Below are positions 41,543-49,748 of a DNA stretch of 64,000 nucleotides, one piece after another. Position 1 is the stretch's first letter, and every line of letters starts with the position of its first letter. The notes under the pieces were generated by a model. The model worked only from the letters and a program-made list of their open reading frames with translations, was not told where the DNA came from and ran no database searches. Source of the stretch: Streptomyces sp. RKAG290. GTDB taxonomy: Bacteria > Actinomycetota > Actinomycetes > Streptomycetales > Streptomycetaceae. A program made the position numbers and the translations under genes. The stretch lies in NCBI RefSeq assembly GCF_023701695.1, contig NZ_JAJOZC010000001.1, positions 5,331,894 through 5,395,893 of the forward strand, given 5' to 3'.

Positions 41543-42775
41543 TCACCGGTCCCCGGCGCAGGCCGGGTCCGCGCCGTCGTCCTCGCCCTGCTCGCCGGTC
41601 CCGTCCACCGGGAGCTCCGCGATGACCACGAAGCCGCCGGCCGGCCCCGGGCCCGCCTCCAGGGAGCCGCCGACCGCCGCGAGGCGCTCGGTGAGCCCCT
41701 TCAGTCCGGTGCCGCCGACGCCCGGGGTGGCCGGCCCGTCCGCGGAGGGGCCGCGGCCGTCGTCGGTGACGGTCAGCCGGACCCGGTCCTGGGTGCCGTC
41801 GACCACGAACGCACAGGTGGTGGCGGTGGAGTAGCGCAGGACGTTGGTGACGGCCTCCCGCGCCACCCAGCCCAGCAGCGCCTCCGTCTGCGGCGGGAGC
41901 GGCGGGCCCGAGCGCCGGACGGACGGCTCGATGCCGGCGGCGGTCAGCGCGGACCTGGCCCGGTCGAGTTCGGTGGCCAGGCTCTCCTCGCGGTAGCCGG
42001 TGACCGCCTCCCGGATCTCGGTGAGCGCCTGCCGGCCGACCGACTCGATGTCGGCGACCTGGAGGAGCGCCGCGTCCATGTCGCGCGGCGCGAGCCTGCG
42101 CGCGGCCTCCGACTTGACGACGATCACGGAGAGCGTGTGGCCCAGCAGATCGTGCAGGTCGCGGGAGAAGCGCAGCCGCTCCTTCTCGACGGCGGTGCGG
42201 GCCAGCTCCTGCCGGGTGGCGCGCAGTTCCATCACGGTGTCCGACAGGGTGAGGAGCGCGGCCGTCACCGCACCGGAGATGAAGGTGCCGTATCCCAGCG
42301 TCCACGGGGTCGACGTGCCGTCCTCGCGCCACACCGCGACGAGGCTCGCGACCACGGCGAGACCGAGCAGTCCCGCCGCCAGCCAGCGGTGCCGCAGGAT
42401 GGTCCCGCAGGCCAGCGAGAGCAGCGGGAAGAACAGCAGCCAGCTGCCGCCGTACCCGATCGCGAGGGCGAGGGTGACGGCTGCCAGCGCGGCCAGCAGC
42501 ACGTACGACACCGGGCTCTCGCGCTTGCGCTTGTCGAAGCCCCGGAACACCACCGACACGTAAAGGGAGTTGAAGGCGAGCAGGCCGAGACCGCCGACCC
42601 ACGGGCTGGAGGTCTCGCCCTGGAAGAGGTTGGAGAAGGCGCCCAGGCCCATCAGCAGCCAGGGCAGCAGGACGTACGGTCCGGGCGGCCCCGGACGCCG
42701 CGGCCGCTGCGCCCGGCGGCGGCGCCGGTTGCTCAGCGCCAGTGATCCGATCCTCGACATGTTCGCTCCCGTCAC
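41543..42775 (-). CDS. DesK-type sensor histidine kinase
   Basis: A 410-residue membrane kinase with about five or six hydrophobic segments (30-160) forming the sensor. The HisKA_3 domain has the phospho-His in RDLHDLLGHTLSVIVV. The ATPase domain has the N-box AREAVTNVLRYS and the G-box TDDGRG and GGTGLKGL. The GTG at 42775 overlaps the ABC permease stop by four bases (GTGA). It is co-transcribed with the ABC exporter and lacks the usual downstream regulator; the DesR-like gene at 37.8 kb is the likely partner. It could sense membrane state or an antibiotic. Confidence 0.87.
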   Translation of the reverse strand: MTGANMSRIGSLALSNRRRRRAQRPRRPGPPGPYVLLPWLLMGLGAFSNLFQGETSSPWVGGLGLLAFNSLYVSVVFRGFDKRKRESPVSYVLLAALAAVTLALAIGYGGSWLLFFPLLSLACGTILRHRWLAAGLLGLAVVASLVAVWREDGTSTPWTLGYGTFISGAVTAALLTLSDTVMELRATRQELARTAVEKERLRFSRDLHDLLGHTLSVIVVKSEAARRLAPRDMDAALLQVADIESVGRQALTEIREAVTGYREESLATELDRARSALTAAGIEPSVRRSGPPLPPQTEALLGWVAREAVTNVLRYSTATTCAFVVDGTQDRVRLTVTDDGRGPSADGPATPGVGGTGLKGLTERLAAVGGSLEAGPGPAGGFVVIAELPVDGTGEQGEDDGADPACAGDR

Positions 42776-43493
42776 ACGGTCCTCGCGGACCGACGGTACG
42801 AGATCACGGCGTACGCACCGAACAGCAGGAGCCACCCGGAGAGTACGCAGATGGTCGACGCACCAGGTGCGTGGCCGTCGGTGGTTGCCCAGCCCAGGTC
42901 GGCGAACCGGTTGGCCGGGGTGAACCTGCCGAGGGAACCCAGCCACCCGGGAGCAGCTCCAGCGGGAACCACAGCCCGCCGACGACGCCGAAGCCCATCA
43001 GGCACGCGACGTTGACGACTCCGGTGCCCTGCGGCGTGAGCCGGTAGCCGTTGCCGAGACCGAGCAGGGTGAAGGGCAGGGCGCCGATCCACAGCAGCAG
43101 GGTCAGGACGGTCCACTGCCAGGCCGCCATCCGTACCCCGTTGACCAGTCCGCCGGCCAGCAGCACCGTCAGGATCGTCGGCAGCACGGTCACCGATCCG
43201 CTGATCGCACGGCCCACGACCGCGTGCGAAGGCGCGAGCGGGGAGACCCGCAACTGCTGGAGCCAGCCCAGGGACTTGTCGGAGGCGACGCCCGTACCGA
43301 TCGACATGGCGGAGCCCAGCGCCCCGTACGCGGCCATGCCGACCATGGAGGCGGTCTTCCAGCCGTCGACGCCGTCCCCGCCGCCTATGTTGGTGAAGAT
43401 CAGGTACATCATCACCGGCATCGCGGTGCCGAAGACGAGGAAGGTCCCGTCACGCAGGGTCCGGCGGATCTCCAGCACGATGTAGCGGAACAT
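42772..43493 (-). pseudogene. ABC-2 type transporter permease, frameshifted
   Basis: An exporter permease of about 240 residues with six hydrophobic segments. The N-terminal MFRYIVLEIRRTLRDGTFLV and the stretch GVVGGLWFPLELLPG lie in one frame, and WLGSLGRFTPANRFADLGW to the end in another. One extra base at the CCCGGG region 42946-42951 joins them. The ATG overlaps the ATPase stop, and its stop overlaps the kinase start. It forms an exporter with the ATPase upstream; the substrate is unknown. Confidence 0.8.
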
Positions 43494-44434
43494 CAGACGG
43501 TCTCCTTCTGGTCCTGCGGAGCGGCTGTCGGCGAGGTGAGGGACAGGAAGGCGGCCTCCAGCGTGGCCGGGGAGACCTGCAGGCCCTGGACCAGGCCCAG
43601 TCGGGCGAGCTCCATGACGGTGGCGTCCGAGTCGTCGGTGTGCAGCAGTGCCCGGTCCCCGGTGACCTCGACGGTGACGACGCCGGGCAGCAGGCCGAGG
43701 CCCTCGGTGGGCCGGCCGGCCAGGTCGAAGGAGACCAGGCTGTGGCCCGCCGCGGCCTTGATGGTCCCGCCGCTGCCGTCCGCGACGATCCGGCCCCGGT
43801 CGATGACGACGATCCGGTCGGCGTTCCCGTCGGCCTCCTCCAGGTAGTGGGTGGAGAAGAGCACCGTGTTGCCGCGCCGGGCATAGGCCCGCATGGATTC
43901 CCAGAAGGCGTGCCGGGCCTCCACGTCCAGGGCCGCGGTCGGCTCGTCCAGCACGACGAGCTCCGGGTTGCCGGCCAGGGCGACGGCGAACCGGACCCGC
44001 TGGATCTGGCCGCCGGAGAGCTTGTCGATCCGCCGGTCCGCGTACTGCGCGACACCGGCCAGGGCCAGCGCCTCGGCGACCGGCATCGGCCGCGGGTAGG
44101 TGGAGGCGACGAAGGCGATCAGTTCGCGGACGGTCACCCGCTGGATGGGGCGCCCGTCCTGGAGCATCGCGCCGACCAGGCCGGCCCGTACCGCCTGCAC
44201 GGGGGAGCGGCCCAGCACCCGCACACTGCCCGAGTCCGGCTCGTTCAGTCCCAGCAGCAGGCTGATGGCGGTGGACTTGCCCGCGCCGTTGCGGCCGAGC
44301 AGCGCGACGGTCTCGCCCCGCTCGACGGTCAGCCCGATCCCGTCCACGGCCCGCACGCTCCGGCCGGCCCGGCCGAAGGTCTTGACCACCCCGGTGAAGA
44401 CCACCGCGGCCCCGTTCCCCGTTGTCTGCTTCAT
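43493..44434 (-). CDS. ABC transporter ATP-binding protein
   Basis: A 313-residue ATPase of the drug/antibiotic exporter (CcmA/DrrA-like) type. Walker A is LLGRNGAGKST, the Q-loop MLQDGRPIQRVTV, the signature LSGGQIQRVRFA and Walker B LVVLDEPTAALD. The C-terminal 90 residues are the extra domain of this class. It is the first gene of an ATPase-permease-kinase operon linked by four-base overlaps. The start at 44434 gives MKQTTG. Confidence 0.9.
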   Translation of the reverse strand: MKQTTGNGAAVVFTGVVKTFGRAGRSVRAVDGIGLTVERGETVALLGRNGAGKSTAISLLLGLNEPDSGSVRVLGRSPVQAVRAGLVGAMLQDGRPIQRVTVRELIAFVASTYPRPMPVAEALALAGVAQYADRRIDKLSGGQIQRVRFAVALAGNPELVVLDEPTAALDVEARHAFWESMRAYARRGNTVLFSTHYLEEADGNADRIVVIDRGRIVADGSGGTIKAAAGHSLVSFDLAGRPTEGLGLLPGVVTVEVTGDRALLHTDDSDATVMELARLGLVQGLQVSPATLEAAFLSLTSPTAAPQDQKETV

Positions 44435-44541
44435 GTATCCGAGGCTAGGAGCGCCGGCCGCTCGCGGGCAGGGGCGCATGTACGGACTCGGCGGTGACAA
44501 ATGTCCTGGCGCGCGGGGACGGCCGGGGGCCGGCAGCCGTA

Positions 44542-44558
44542 TCTGACACGATGTCAGC
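44542..44558. promoter_or_regulatory. TCTGAC-N5-GTCAGA dyad, copy 4
   Basis: TCTGAC-ACGAT-GTCAGC, one mismatch at the last base. It lies 46 bases upstream of an exact KstR-type box in the promoter region of the MaoC operon. Confidence 0.5.
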
Positions 44559-44604
44559 AGTCTTCACAACTGCTGGGAGCTGCGTTATACATAGGGCCAC
44601 CGGC

Positions 44605-44618
44605 TAGAACGCGTTCTA
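44605..44618. promoter_or_regulatory. KstR-type operator of the MaoC-ADH-SDR operon
   Basis: TAGAACGCGTTCTA matches TNNAACNNGTTNNA exactly and is part of a 16-base perfect palindrome (44604-44619). A TTATACAT stretch about 20 bases upstream could be the -10 element, so the box would sit at the transcription start. Confidence 0.72.
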
Positions 44619-44751
44619 GAACGGACGTGGTCTTCCGGTCCCCGCACGACCTCGGTGCGGCCGACGGTGCGGACGGTCGCGCCGAGGTCTCCCACCGTCG
44701 GGGGGCAGCTTGCGTACCGAGGTCCACCGACCGCCAAGGAGCAGCGATCCC

Positions 44752-45624
44752 ATGCCCATCGATGCCGCAGCGGCGGTTGCCGCCGAACCCCGCCCGACCG
44801 CGATCAGCTGGGACCACAAGGACGTCCAGCTCTACCACCTGGGCCTCGGGGCGGGGACGGTCCCCGGCCGGCCCGACGCCGCCACCGACCCGGACGAGCT
44901 GCGCTACACCCTGGAGTCCCGGCTCCACGTCCTGCCGAGCTTCGCCACCGTCGCGGGCGCAGGCCTCGCGGTGGTCGGCGGGCTCTCGGCGCCCGGGATC
45001 GACGTCGATCTGGCCGCCGTGCTGCACGGCGGCCAGTCCGTGCGCCTGCACCGGCCGATTCCGGTGAAGGGAAACGCCGTCTCGACCTCCCGGGTCGCCG
45101 CGGTGTACGACAAGGGCAAGGCGGCGGTCCTCGTGCTGCGCACCGAGGCCGCCGACGAGGACGGCCCGCTGTGGACCAACGACTCGCAGATCTTCGTGCG
45201 CGGTGAGGGCGGCTTCGGCGGCGAGCGCGGGCCCTCGGAGCGGCTCGCCCTGCCCGACCGTGAGCCGGACCGGGTGGTGGAGCGGCCGGTGCGGGCGGAC
45301 CAGGCCCTGCTCTACCGGCTCTCCGGGGACTGGAACCCGCTGCACGCCGACCCCGAGTTCGCCAAGCTGGCCGGCTTCGACCGGCCGATCCTGCACGGTC
45401 TCTGCACCTACGGCATGACGCTCAAAGCGGTGACCGACACGCTGCTGGACGGCGATGTGGCCCGCATCGGCGCGTACCGCACCCGGTTCACCGGGGTCGT
45501 GTTCCCCGGCGAGACCCTCCGCATCCGGATGTGGGCCGGGGACGGCCGCGTCCAGGCCGTGGTGACGGCCGCCGAACGCGACGACGCTCCGGTCCTCGCC
45601 GACGCGCTCGTCGAGCACTCCTGA
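44752..45624 (+). CDS. MaoC-type enoyl-CoA hydratase (hydratase 2, Hsd4B-like)
   Basis: A double hot-dog hydratase of 290 residues that adds water to trans-enoyl-CoA in beta-oxidation. The hydratase 2 catalytic motif is in WNPLHADPEFAKLAGFDRP followed by ILHGLCTYG. The N-terminus (SWDHKDVQLYHLGLGAG) is typical of MFE-2/Rv3538-like hydratases of sterol side chains (remembered). ATG 44752 has AAGGAG 11 bases upstream. It is first in an operon with a zinc alcohol dehydrogenase and an SDR and has an exact KstR-type box upstream. Confidence 0.9.
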   Translation: MPIDAAAAVAAEPRPTAISWDHKDVQLYHLGLGAGTVPGRPDAATDPDELRYTLESRLHVLPSFATVAGAGLAVVGGLSAPGIDVDLAAVLHGGQSVRLHRPIPVKGNAVSTSRVAAVYDKGKAAVLVLRTEAADEDGPLWTNDSQIFVRGEGGFGGERGPSERLALPDREPDRVVERPVRADQALLYRLSGDWNPLHADPEFAKLAGFDRPILHGLCTYGMTLKAVTDTLLDGDVARIGAYRTRFTGVVFPGETLRIRMWAGDGRVQAVVTAAERDDAPVLADALVEHS

Positions 45625-45683
45625 TTTCCCGGACTTCCGACGCCAACTCCAAGAGACCACAGGCCCGTGAGGGGAGCCGCACC

Positions 45684-46760
45684 ATGCGCGCAGCCGTACT
45701 GCACGAGATAGGCCAGGACAAGCTCGAAGTCCTCGACGACGTCGAGGCGGTGGGGTTCGGCCCCGGCAAGGTCAGGCTCCGGATCCGGGCCACCGGGCTG
45801 TGCCACTCCGACGTCTCCGCGATGAGCGGGGTGCTGCCGCAGCCCGCCCCCTTCATCCCCGGCCACGAGGGCGCCGGAGAGGTCGTCGACGTCGGTGACG
45901 GGGTGAGCGGGCTGAGCGCGGGGGACCGGGTACTGGTCTGCTGGCTGCCCGCGTGCGGGGAGTGTCCGTCCTGCCGGCGCGGCCAGACCCAGCTCTGCCT
46001 GGCCGGATTCATGAACGCGGGCACCCCCAACTTCAAGCGCCCCGGCGGCGATGTCTTCGGCTTCGCGGGCACCGGCACCTTCACCGAGGAGGTCGTCGTC
46101 GGCGCGGGCTGCGCGGTGCCGATCCCCGACGACGTGCCGTTCGAGATCGCCGCGCTGATCGGCTGCGGGGTCACCACCGGCCTCGGCGCGGCCATCAACA
46201 CCGCGAAGGTGGAAGCCGGTTCGTCGGTCGCCGTGATCGGCTGCGGCGGTGTCGGCATCTCCACCATCCAGGGCGCCAGGGTGCAGGGAGCCGCCCAGAT
46301 CGTCGCCGTGGACCCGGTGGCCTCCCGGCGCGAGGCGGCGCTGCGGTTCGGCGCGACCGAGGCGGTCTCACCCGACGAGTTCACCGACGCCAAGCAGCGG
46401 ATCACCGCCGGCGAGGGCTTCGACTACGTCTTCGAGGTGGTCGGCAAGTCGGCCACGGCCCGCACGGCGTACGAGCACACCCGGCGCGGCGGCACCCTCT
46501 GCATCGTCGGCGCGGGCGCCATGGACGACAACTTCCAGGTCAACATGTTCGAGCTGTTCTTCGACGAGAAGCGGATCCTGCCCTCCATGTACGGGGGAGG
46601 GGACGTGCTCCGGTCGTACGAGCGGGCCATCGCGCTCTGGCGGGCCGGCCGCATCGACCTCGAATCGATGATCACCCACCGGGTGCGGCTCGACGGCATC
46701 AACGACGCCCTCGACCAGATGCGGACCGGCGAGTCGCTGCGCACCTGCATCGAACTCTGA
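45684..46760 (+). CDS. Zinc-dependent alcohol dehydrogenase
   Basis: A 358-residue medium-chain dehydrogenase. Catalytic zinc ligands are the Cys in GLCHSD and the His in PGHEGAGEV; the structural zinc site is CGECPSCRRGQTQLC. The nucleotide motif is GCGGVGIST. It resembles class III/mycobacterial-type zinc dehydrogenases; it would oxidise a primary or secondary alcohol with NAD. It lies between the MaoC and SDR genes in a KstR-box operon. The TGA stop is part of a half copy of the palindromic repeat, so the insertion may have set the C-terminus. Confidence 0.88.
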   Translation: MRAAVLHEIGQDKLEVLDDVEAVGFGPGKVRLRIRATGLCHSDVSAMSGVLPQPAPFIPGHEGAGEVVDVGDGVSGLSAGDRVLVCWLPACGECPSCRRGQTQLCLAGFMNAGTPNFKRPGGDVFGFAGTGTFTEEVVVGAGCAVPIPDDVPFEIAALIGCGVTTGLGAAINTAKVEAGSSVAVIGCGGVGISTIQGARVQGAAQIVAVDPVASRREAALRFGATEAVSPDEFTDAKQRITAGEGFDYVFEVVGKSATARTAYEHTRRGGTLCIVGAGAMDDNFQVNMFELFFDEKRILPSMYGGGDVLRSYERAIALWRAGRIDLESMITHRVRLDGINDALDQMRTGESLRTCIEL

Positions 46761-46785
46761 CCCGGCCTGATCCAGACGAAAGACC
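46757..46785 (-). repeat. Palindromic repeat, half copy C
   Basis: Identical over 29 bases to the reverse complement of 38460-38488 in copy B. Only one arm is present. It includes the stop codon of the alcohol dehydrogenase and lies in the gap before the SDR gene. Confidence 0.75.
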
Positions 46786-46809
46786 TTTCCCGAGAGGACC
46801 CCGGATCCG

Positions 46810-47751
46810 ATGTCACTTCCCCTGGACGGACTGTCCGCGATCGTCACCGGCGCCGGCCGCGGCCTCGGGCGCGCCGAAGCGCTGGAGCTGGCGCGCCTCG
46901 GCGCGGCCGTCGTCGTCAACGACTACGGGCAGCCGGGCCGCGACGGCTCCGGCGAGGCGTCCGCCGCCCCTGCCGAGGAGGTCGCCGAGGAGATCCGGGC
47001 GGCCGGGGGGCGGGCCGTCGCGCACCTGGGTGACGTGTCCGACCACGAACAGGCCCGAGCCCTGGTGGAGCTGGCCGTCGAGACGTACGGCCGGCTGGAC
47101 GTCCTGGTCAACAACGCGGGCATCCTGCGCGACCGGATGGTCTTCTCGATGACCGAGGACGAGTGGGACTCGGTGATACGGGTGCACCTCAAGGGCCACT
47201 TCAACACCACGCGCTTCGCCGCCGCCCACTGGCGGTCGAGGTCCAAGGAGGCCGGCGGCCCGGTCTACGGGCGGATCGTCAACACCTCATCGGAGGCGTT
47301 CCTGGCAGGTTCGGCGGGCCAGCCCAACTACGCGGCGGCCAAGGGCGGCATCGTCGGCCTGACCACTTCCACCGCACTGGCCCTGGCCAAGTACGGCGTC
47401 ACCGCCAACGCCATCTGCCCGCGGGCCAGGACCCGGATGACCGAGGACGTCTTCGCCGGCTTCCAGGAGCCGCGGGACGGGCGGCTCGACGCACTCGCGC
47501 CCGAGCACGTCTCGCCGCTCGTCGGCTATCTGGCCTCCCCGGCGGCCGCCAAGGTCAACGGGCAGCTGCTCGTGGTGCACGGCGGGATGGTCGCCGTCGT
47601 CGAACGCCCCAGGGTGGCGGTGAAGTTCGACTCGTCGAAGGAGACGTTCTCCTTCGACGAGCTGGACGAGCTGATCTCCCCGTACTACGCGGACCGTCCG
47701 CCGAACGAGACGTTCGCGGCGGCGGAGGTGCTCGGCCTGAAGCGGGGCTGA
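46810..47751 (+). CDS. Short-chain dehydrogenase (3-hydroxyacyl-CoA/steroid type, Rv3548c-like)
   Basis: A 313-residue SDR. The nucleotide motif is TGAGRGLGRAEAL, then NNAGILRDRMVFSMTEDEWD, Ser in NTSSEA and the YxxxK in NYAAAKGG. The strings match the MFE-2 dehydrogenase/17-beta-HSD4 group and mycobacterial Rv3548c, a KstR-regulon SDR (remembered). The C-terminal 60 residues extend beyond the core fold. It probably oxidises the 3-hydroxyacyl-CoA made by the MaoC hydratase two genes upstream. A strong terminator follows. Confidence 0.88.
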   Translation: MSLPLDGLSAIVTGAGRGLGRAEALELARLGAAVVVNDYGQPGRDGSGEASAAPAEEVAEEIRAAGGRAVAHLGDVSDHEQARALVELAVETYGRLDVLVNNAGILRDRMVFSMTEDEWDSVIRVHLKGHFNTTRFAAAHWRSRSKEAGGPVYGRIVNTSSEAFLAGSAGQPNYAAAKGGIVGLTTSTALALAKYGVTANAICPRARTRMTEDVFAGFQEPRDGRLDALAPEHVSPLVGYLASPAAAKVNGQLLVVHGGMVAVVERPRVAVKFDSSKETFSFDELDELISPYYADRPPNETFAAAEVLGLKRG

Positions 47752-47775
47752 CCGCACTCCCGTGGCACAGAGGAA

Positions 47776-47805
47776 GGCCCCCGCAGCCGGCCGGCTGCGG
47801 GGGCC
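47776..47805. terminator. Perfect 15-bp palindrome, terminator
   Basis: Arms 47776-47790 and 47791-47805 are fully complementary (GGCCCCCGCAGCCGG). It ends the MaoC-ADH-SDR operon and can also serve the convergent small gene. Confidence 0.82.
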
Positions 47806-47834
47806 CTCCTCTCCCTCGTTGATTTACTGGGCGG

Positions 47835-48008
47835 TCAGGCCGCCCTGCTGCCCCCCTCGGAGTGGCGGCGGTGGCGGCCCTGCGGCTGAGCTGCCGAGTC
47901 GTCCGTCGCCACACCCCCTCGGTGCTTTCCTGAGCCGCCGGCTTCGGCCCGTTCCGCGTCCGCCCCCGGCGGACGCGTCTGGGTCGTGTCGGTTCGGGCT
48001 TCAGACAT
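47835..48008 (-). CDS. Small hydrophilic protein, function unknown
   Basis: A 57-residue reading frame starting MSEARTDTTQTRPPG, rich in Gly, Arg, His and Ser, without hydrophobic segments; probably disordered. Codon third positions are GC-rich as in real genes here. A ribosome site is not clear, and an ATG at 48020 is also possible. It stands alone with 122 bases to the next gene. Could be non-coding. Confidence 0.45.
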   Translation of the reverse strand: MSEARTDTTQTRPPGADAERAEAGGSGKHRGGVATDDSAAQPQGRHRRHSEGGSRAA

Positions 48009-48130
48009 GTGGGAAGTCACCCCGTTGTGATCGCTTACGTTCTGTCTTCGGGGCCCTCACGCCACCGCCACCCGAGAACGGTCACCGTCGGCGACCGCAG
48101 CGCGCGCATGTGTGAGCCCCCGGTCCAACT

Positions 48131-49440
48131 CTAGTCAGGGGCCATGCGCCCCACGAGAGGCGCCTTCCCCAGTGGGACGGGTCTGCACACAGGAGGAGGC
48201 GCCACGGCAGCGGACGGTTGCATACCGCTTCCCGGGCAGCCGGGCGTGGCCTGTCCGGCGGCCCGTTCCACGTCGGCCGGTGCCTCCAGGTGCGCCACCG
48301 CGCAGGCCGTCTCTCCGTTGGCGTACGGAAGTCCGAGCACGCCGTCGCGGGACCAGAACCCACTGCCGGCCAGCCAGCCCTCGGGCGCGGCGAGGTGGTG
48401 CAGCCGGCGGCCCGCGGGACGCCACACCCCCACCCAGCTGCCCGCCGCCGCGTCGATCCGCAGGGCCACCGCGCAGCTCTCCGGCATGAGCATCTGCCCC
48501 GGCTGCACGGCGAACGGCGTCACCGCGGCGTCCGGCAGGCGCAGGCACTCAGGGAAGCGCACCGGCAGACAGCTGCCCAGCACCCCCCAGCCGATCCGGT
48601 CGTGCCCCGGCGCGTCCGAGCGGATCAGCAGGAGCCCGCTGTCCGGGTCGGCGAGCAGCAGCCGGTCATCGCTGTCCGGCGCGATCTGCAGCAGGGGCGT
48701 CATCTCGGCGCCCCTGCCCAGGTCCAGCGCCACCGCCTTCACCGGACCGCCCCCACCGGTTCGCGGTCCAGGGCCAGCAGCCGCCCCGCCCGGTCCAGCC
48801 AGACCCCGCCGGAGCAACGCCCCGGCAGATCCGCGATGTGCTCCGGCCCGAACGCGCCGCCCGCCACCAGCCAGAGCGCGGTGGAGTGCGCGCCGACGGA
48901 CAGGGCGTACGCGCTGACACCGTCCGGCGACGGCGGGAGCAGGGTCAGCTCGGCGCATTCGACCGCGCCCAGCGGCAGTTCACCGGTGCCGGGGCCGGTC
49001 GGGTAGAGCAGCGAGAAGGCGTGCCGGTCCGCGACCCGGCGCCGGATCAGCACCCGCCCGTCGGCGAGCGGCAGCACCTGCGAGTCGGCCTCCTCCGGCT
49101 GGTCGAGGGGGAGCGGCACGGCGTAGGGCTCGGGTCCGTCCAGCGTCCAGCGCTCCGGGAACCAGGCCGGGCCGCTGTGGGCGCCCGCCTCGCCGGCTGC
49201 GGTGCGGGCCGTCGTGAGCCGCGCCGCGTACGCACCGTCCGCCGTCATCGTGAAGGGCGGCAGGACCGTTTCCGCACGGCCCGGCTCCGGCACCTCCACC
49301 GCCGTGTCGGGCGCGTCCCCCTCCGGATCCTCGGGCTCCTCGGCCCCGGCCGGCCCGTCCGGTCCGCCGGACCCCGAATCCACCGTCTCGCCGGTTTCGA
49401 CCGCCTCCGCGGTCCCGTTCTCGATGGCACAGGCAGTCAT
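48131..49440 (-). pseudogene. Conserved hypothetical protein, frameshifted
   Basis: About 436 residues when repaired, function not recognised. The N-terminus (MTACAIENG from 49440) is acidic and Pro-rich for 60 residues, and the rest has repeated short strands with LLLAD, LALDRE and LIRSD patterns that suggest a beta-propeller-like fold. The frame breaks at the CCCCC run 48750-48754 (REPVG to GGPVKAVALDL); one base repairs it. A Streptomyces-type gene next to the housekeeping Nif3 gene, transcribed divergently. Confidence 0.65.
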
Positions 49441-49748
49441 CGACTCGTCACCTCCGGCAACCGAAGCTAGTTTTCGCACTTCCTGCCGAACAACACGAGA
49501 CCCGTCACTTCACACATATGGGTGGCGATGCCCGGATTCACCTGAGAGAGCGGGGGTGCCTGTGCTTCGCGAGGAATGCGTGGCTGGGGAAGGCATTGCC
49601 AAGTGTTTCCTGTGTGACCCCGACCGGAGCAAGGCATGTACTCCGCGCCGACCTCGTGAAGTAACGATTCATGACCGCCGCCGGTCCGTCCCCATGGGGC
49701 GTGGCGGCCATGGTCTGCGGGGCACGGAGGGCAGGTAGCCTTTGCTCC
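49441..49748. other. Intergenic region between divergent genes, no gene seen
   Basis: 308 bases between the hypothetical gene and the Nif3-like gene. Short open frames here lack ribosome sites and good codon use. It should hold both promoters; I could not place them firmly. Confidence 0.5.
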
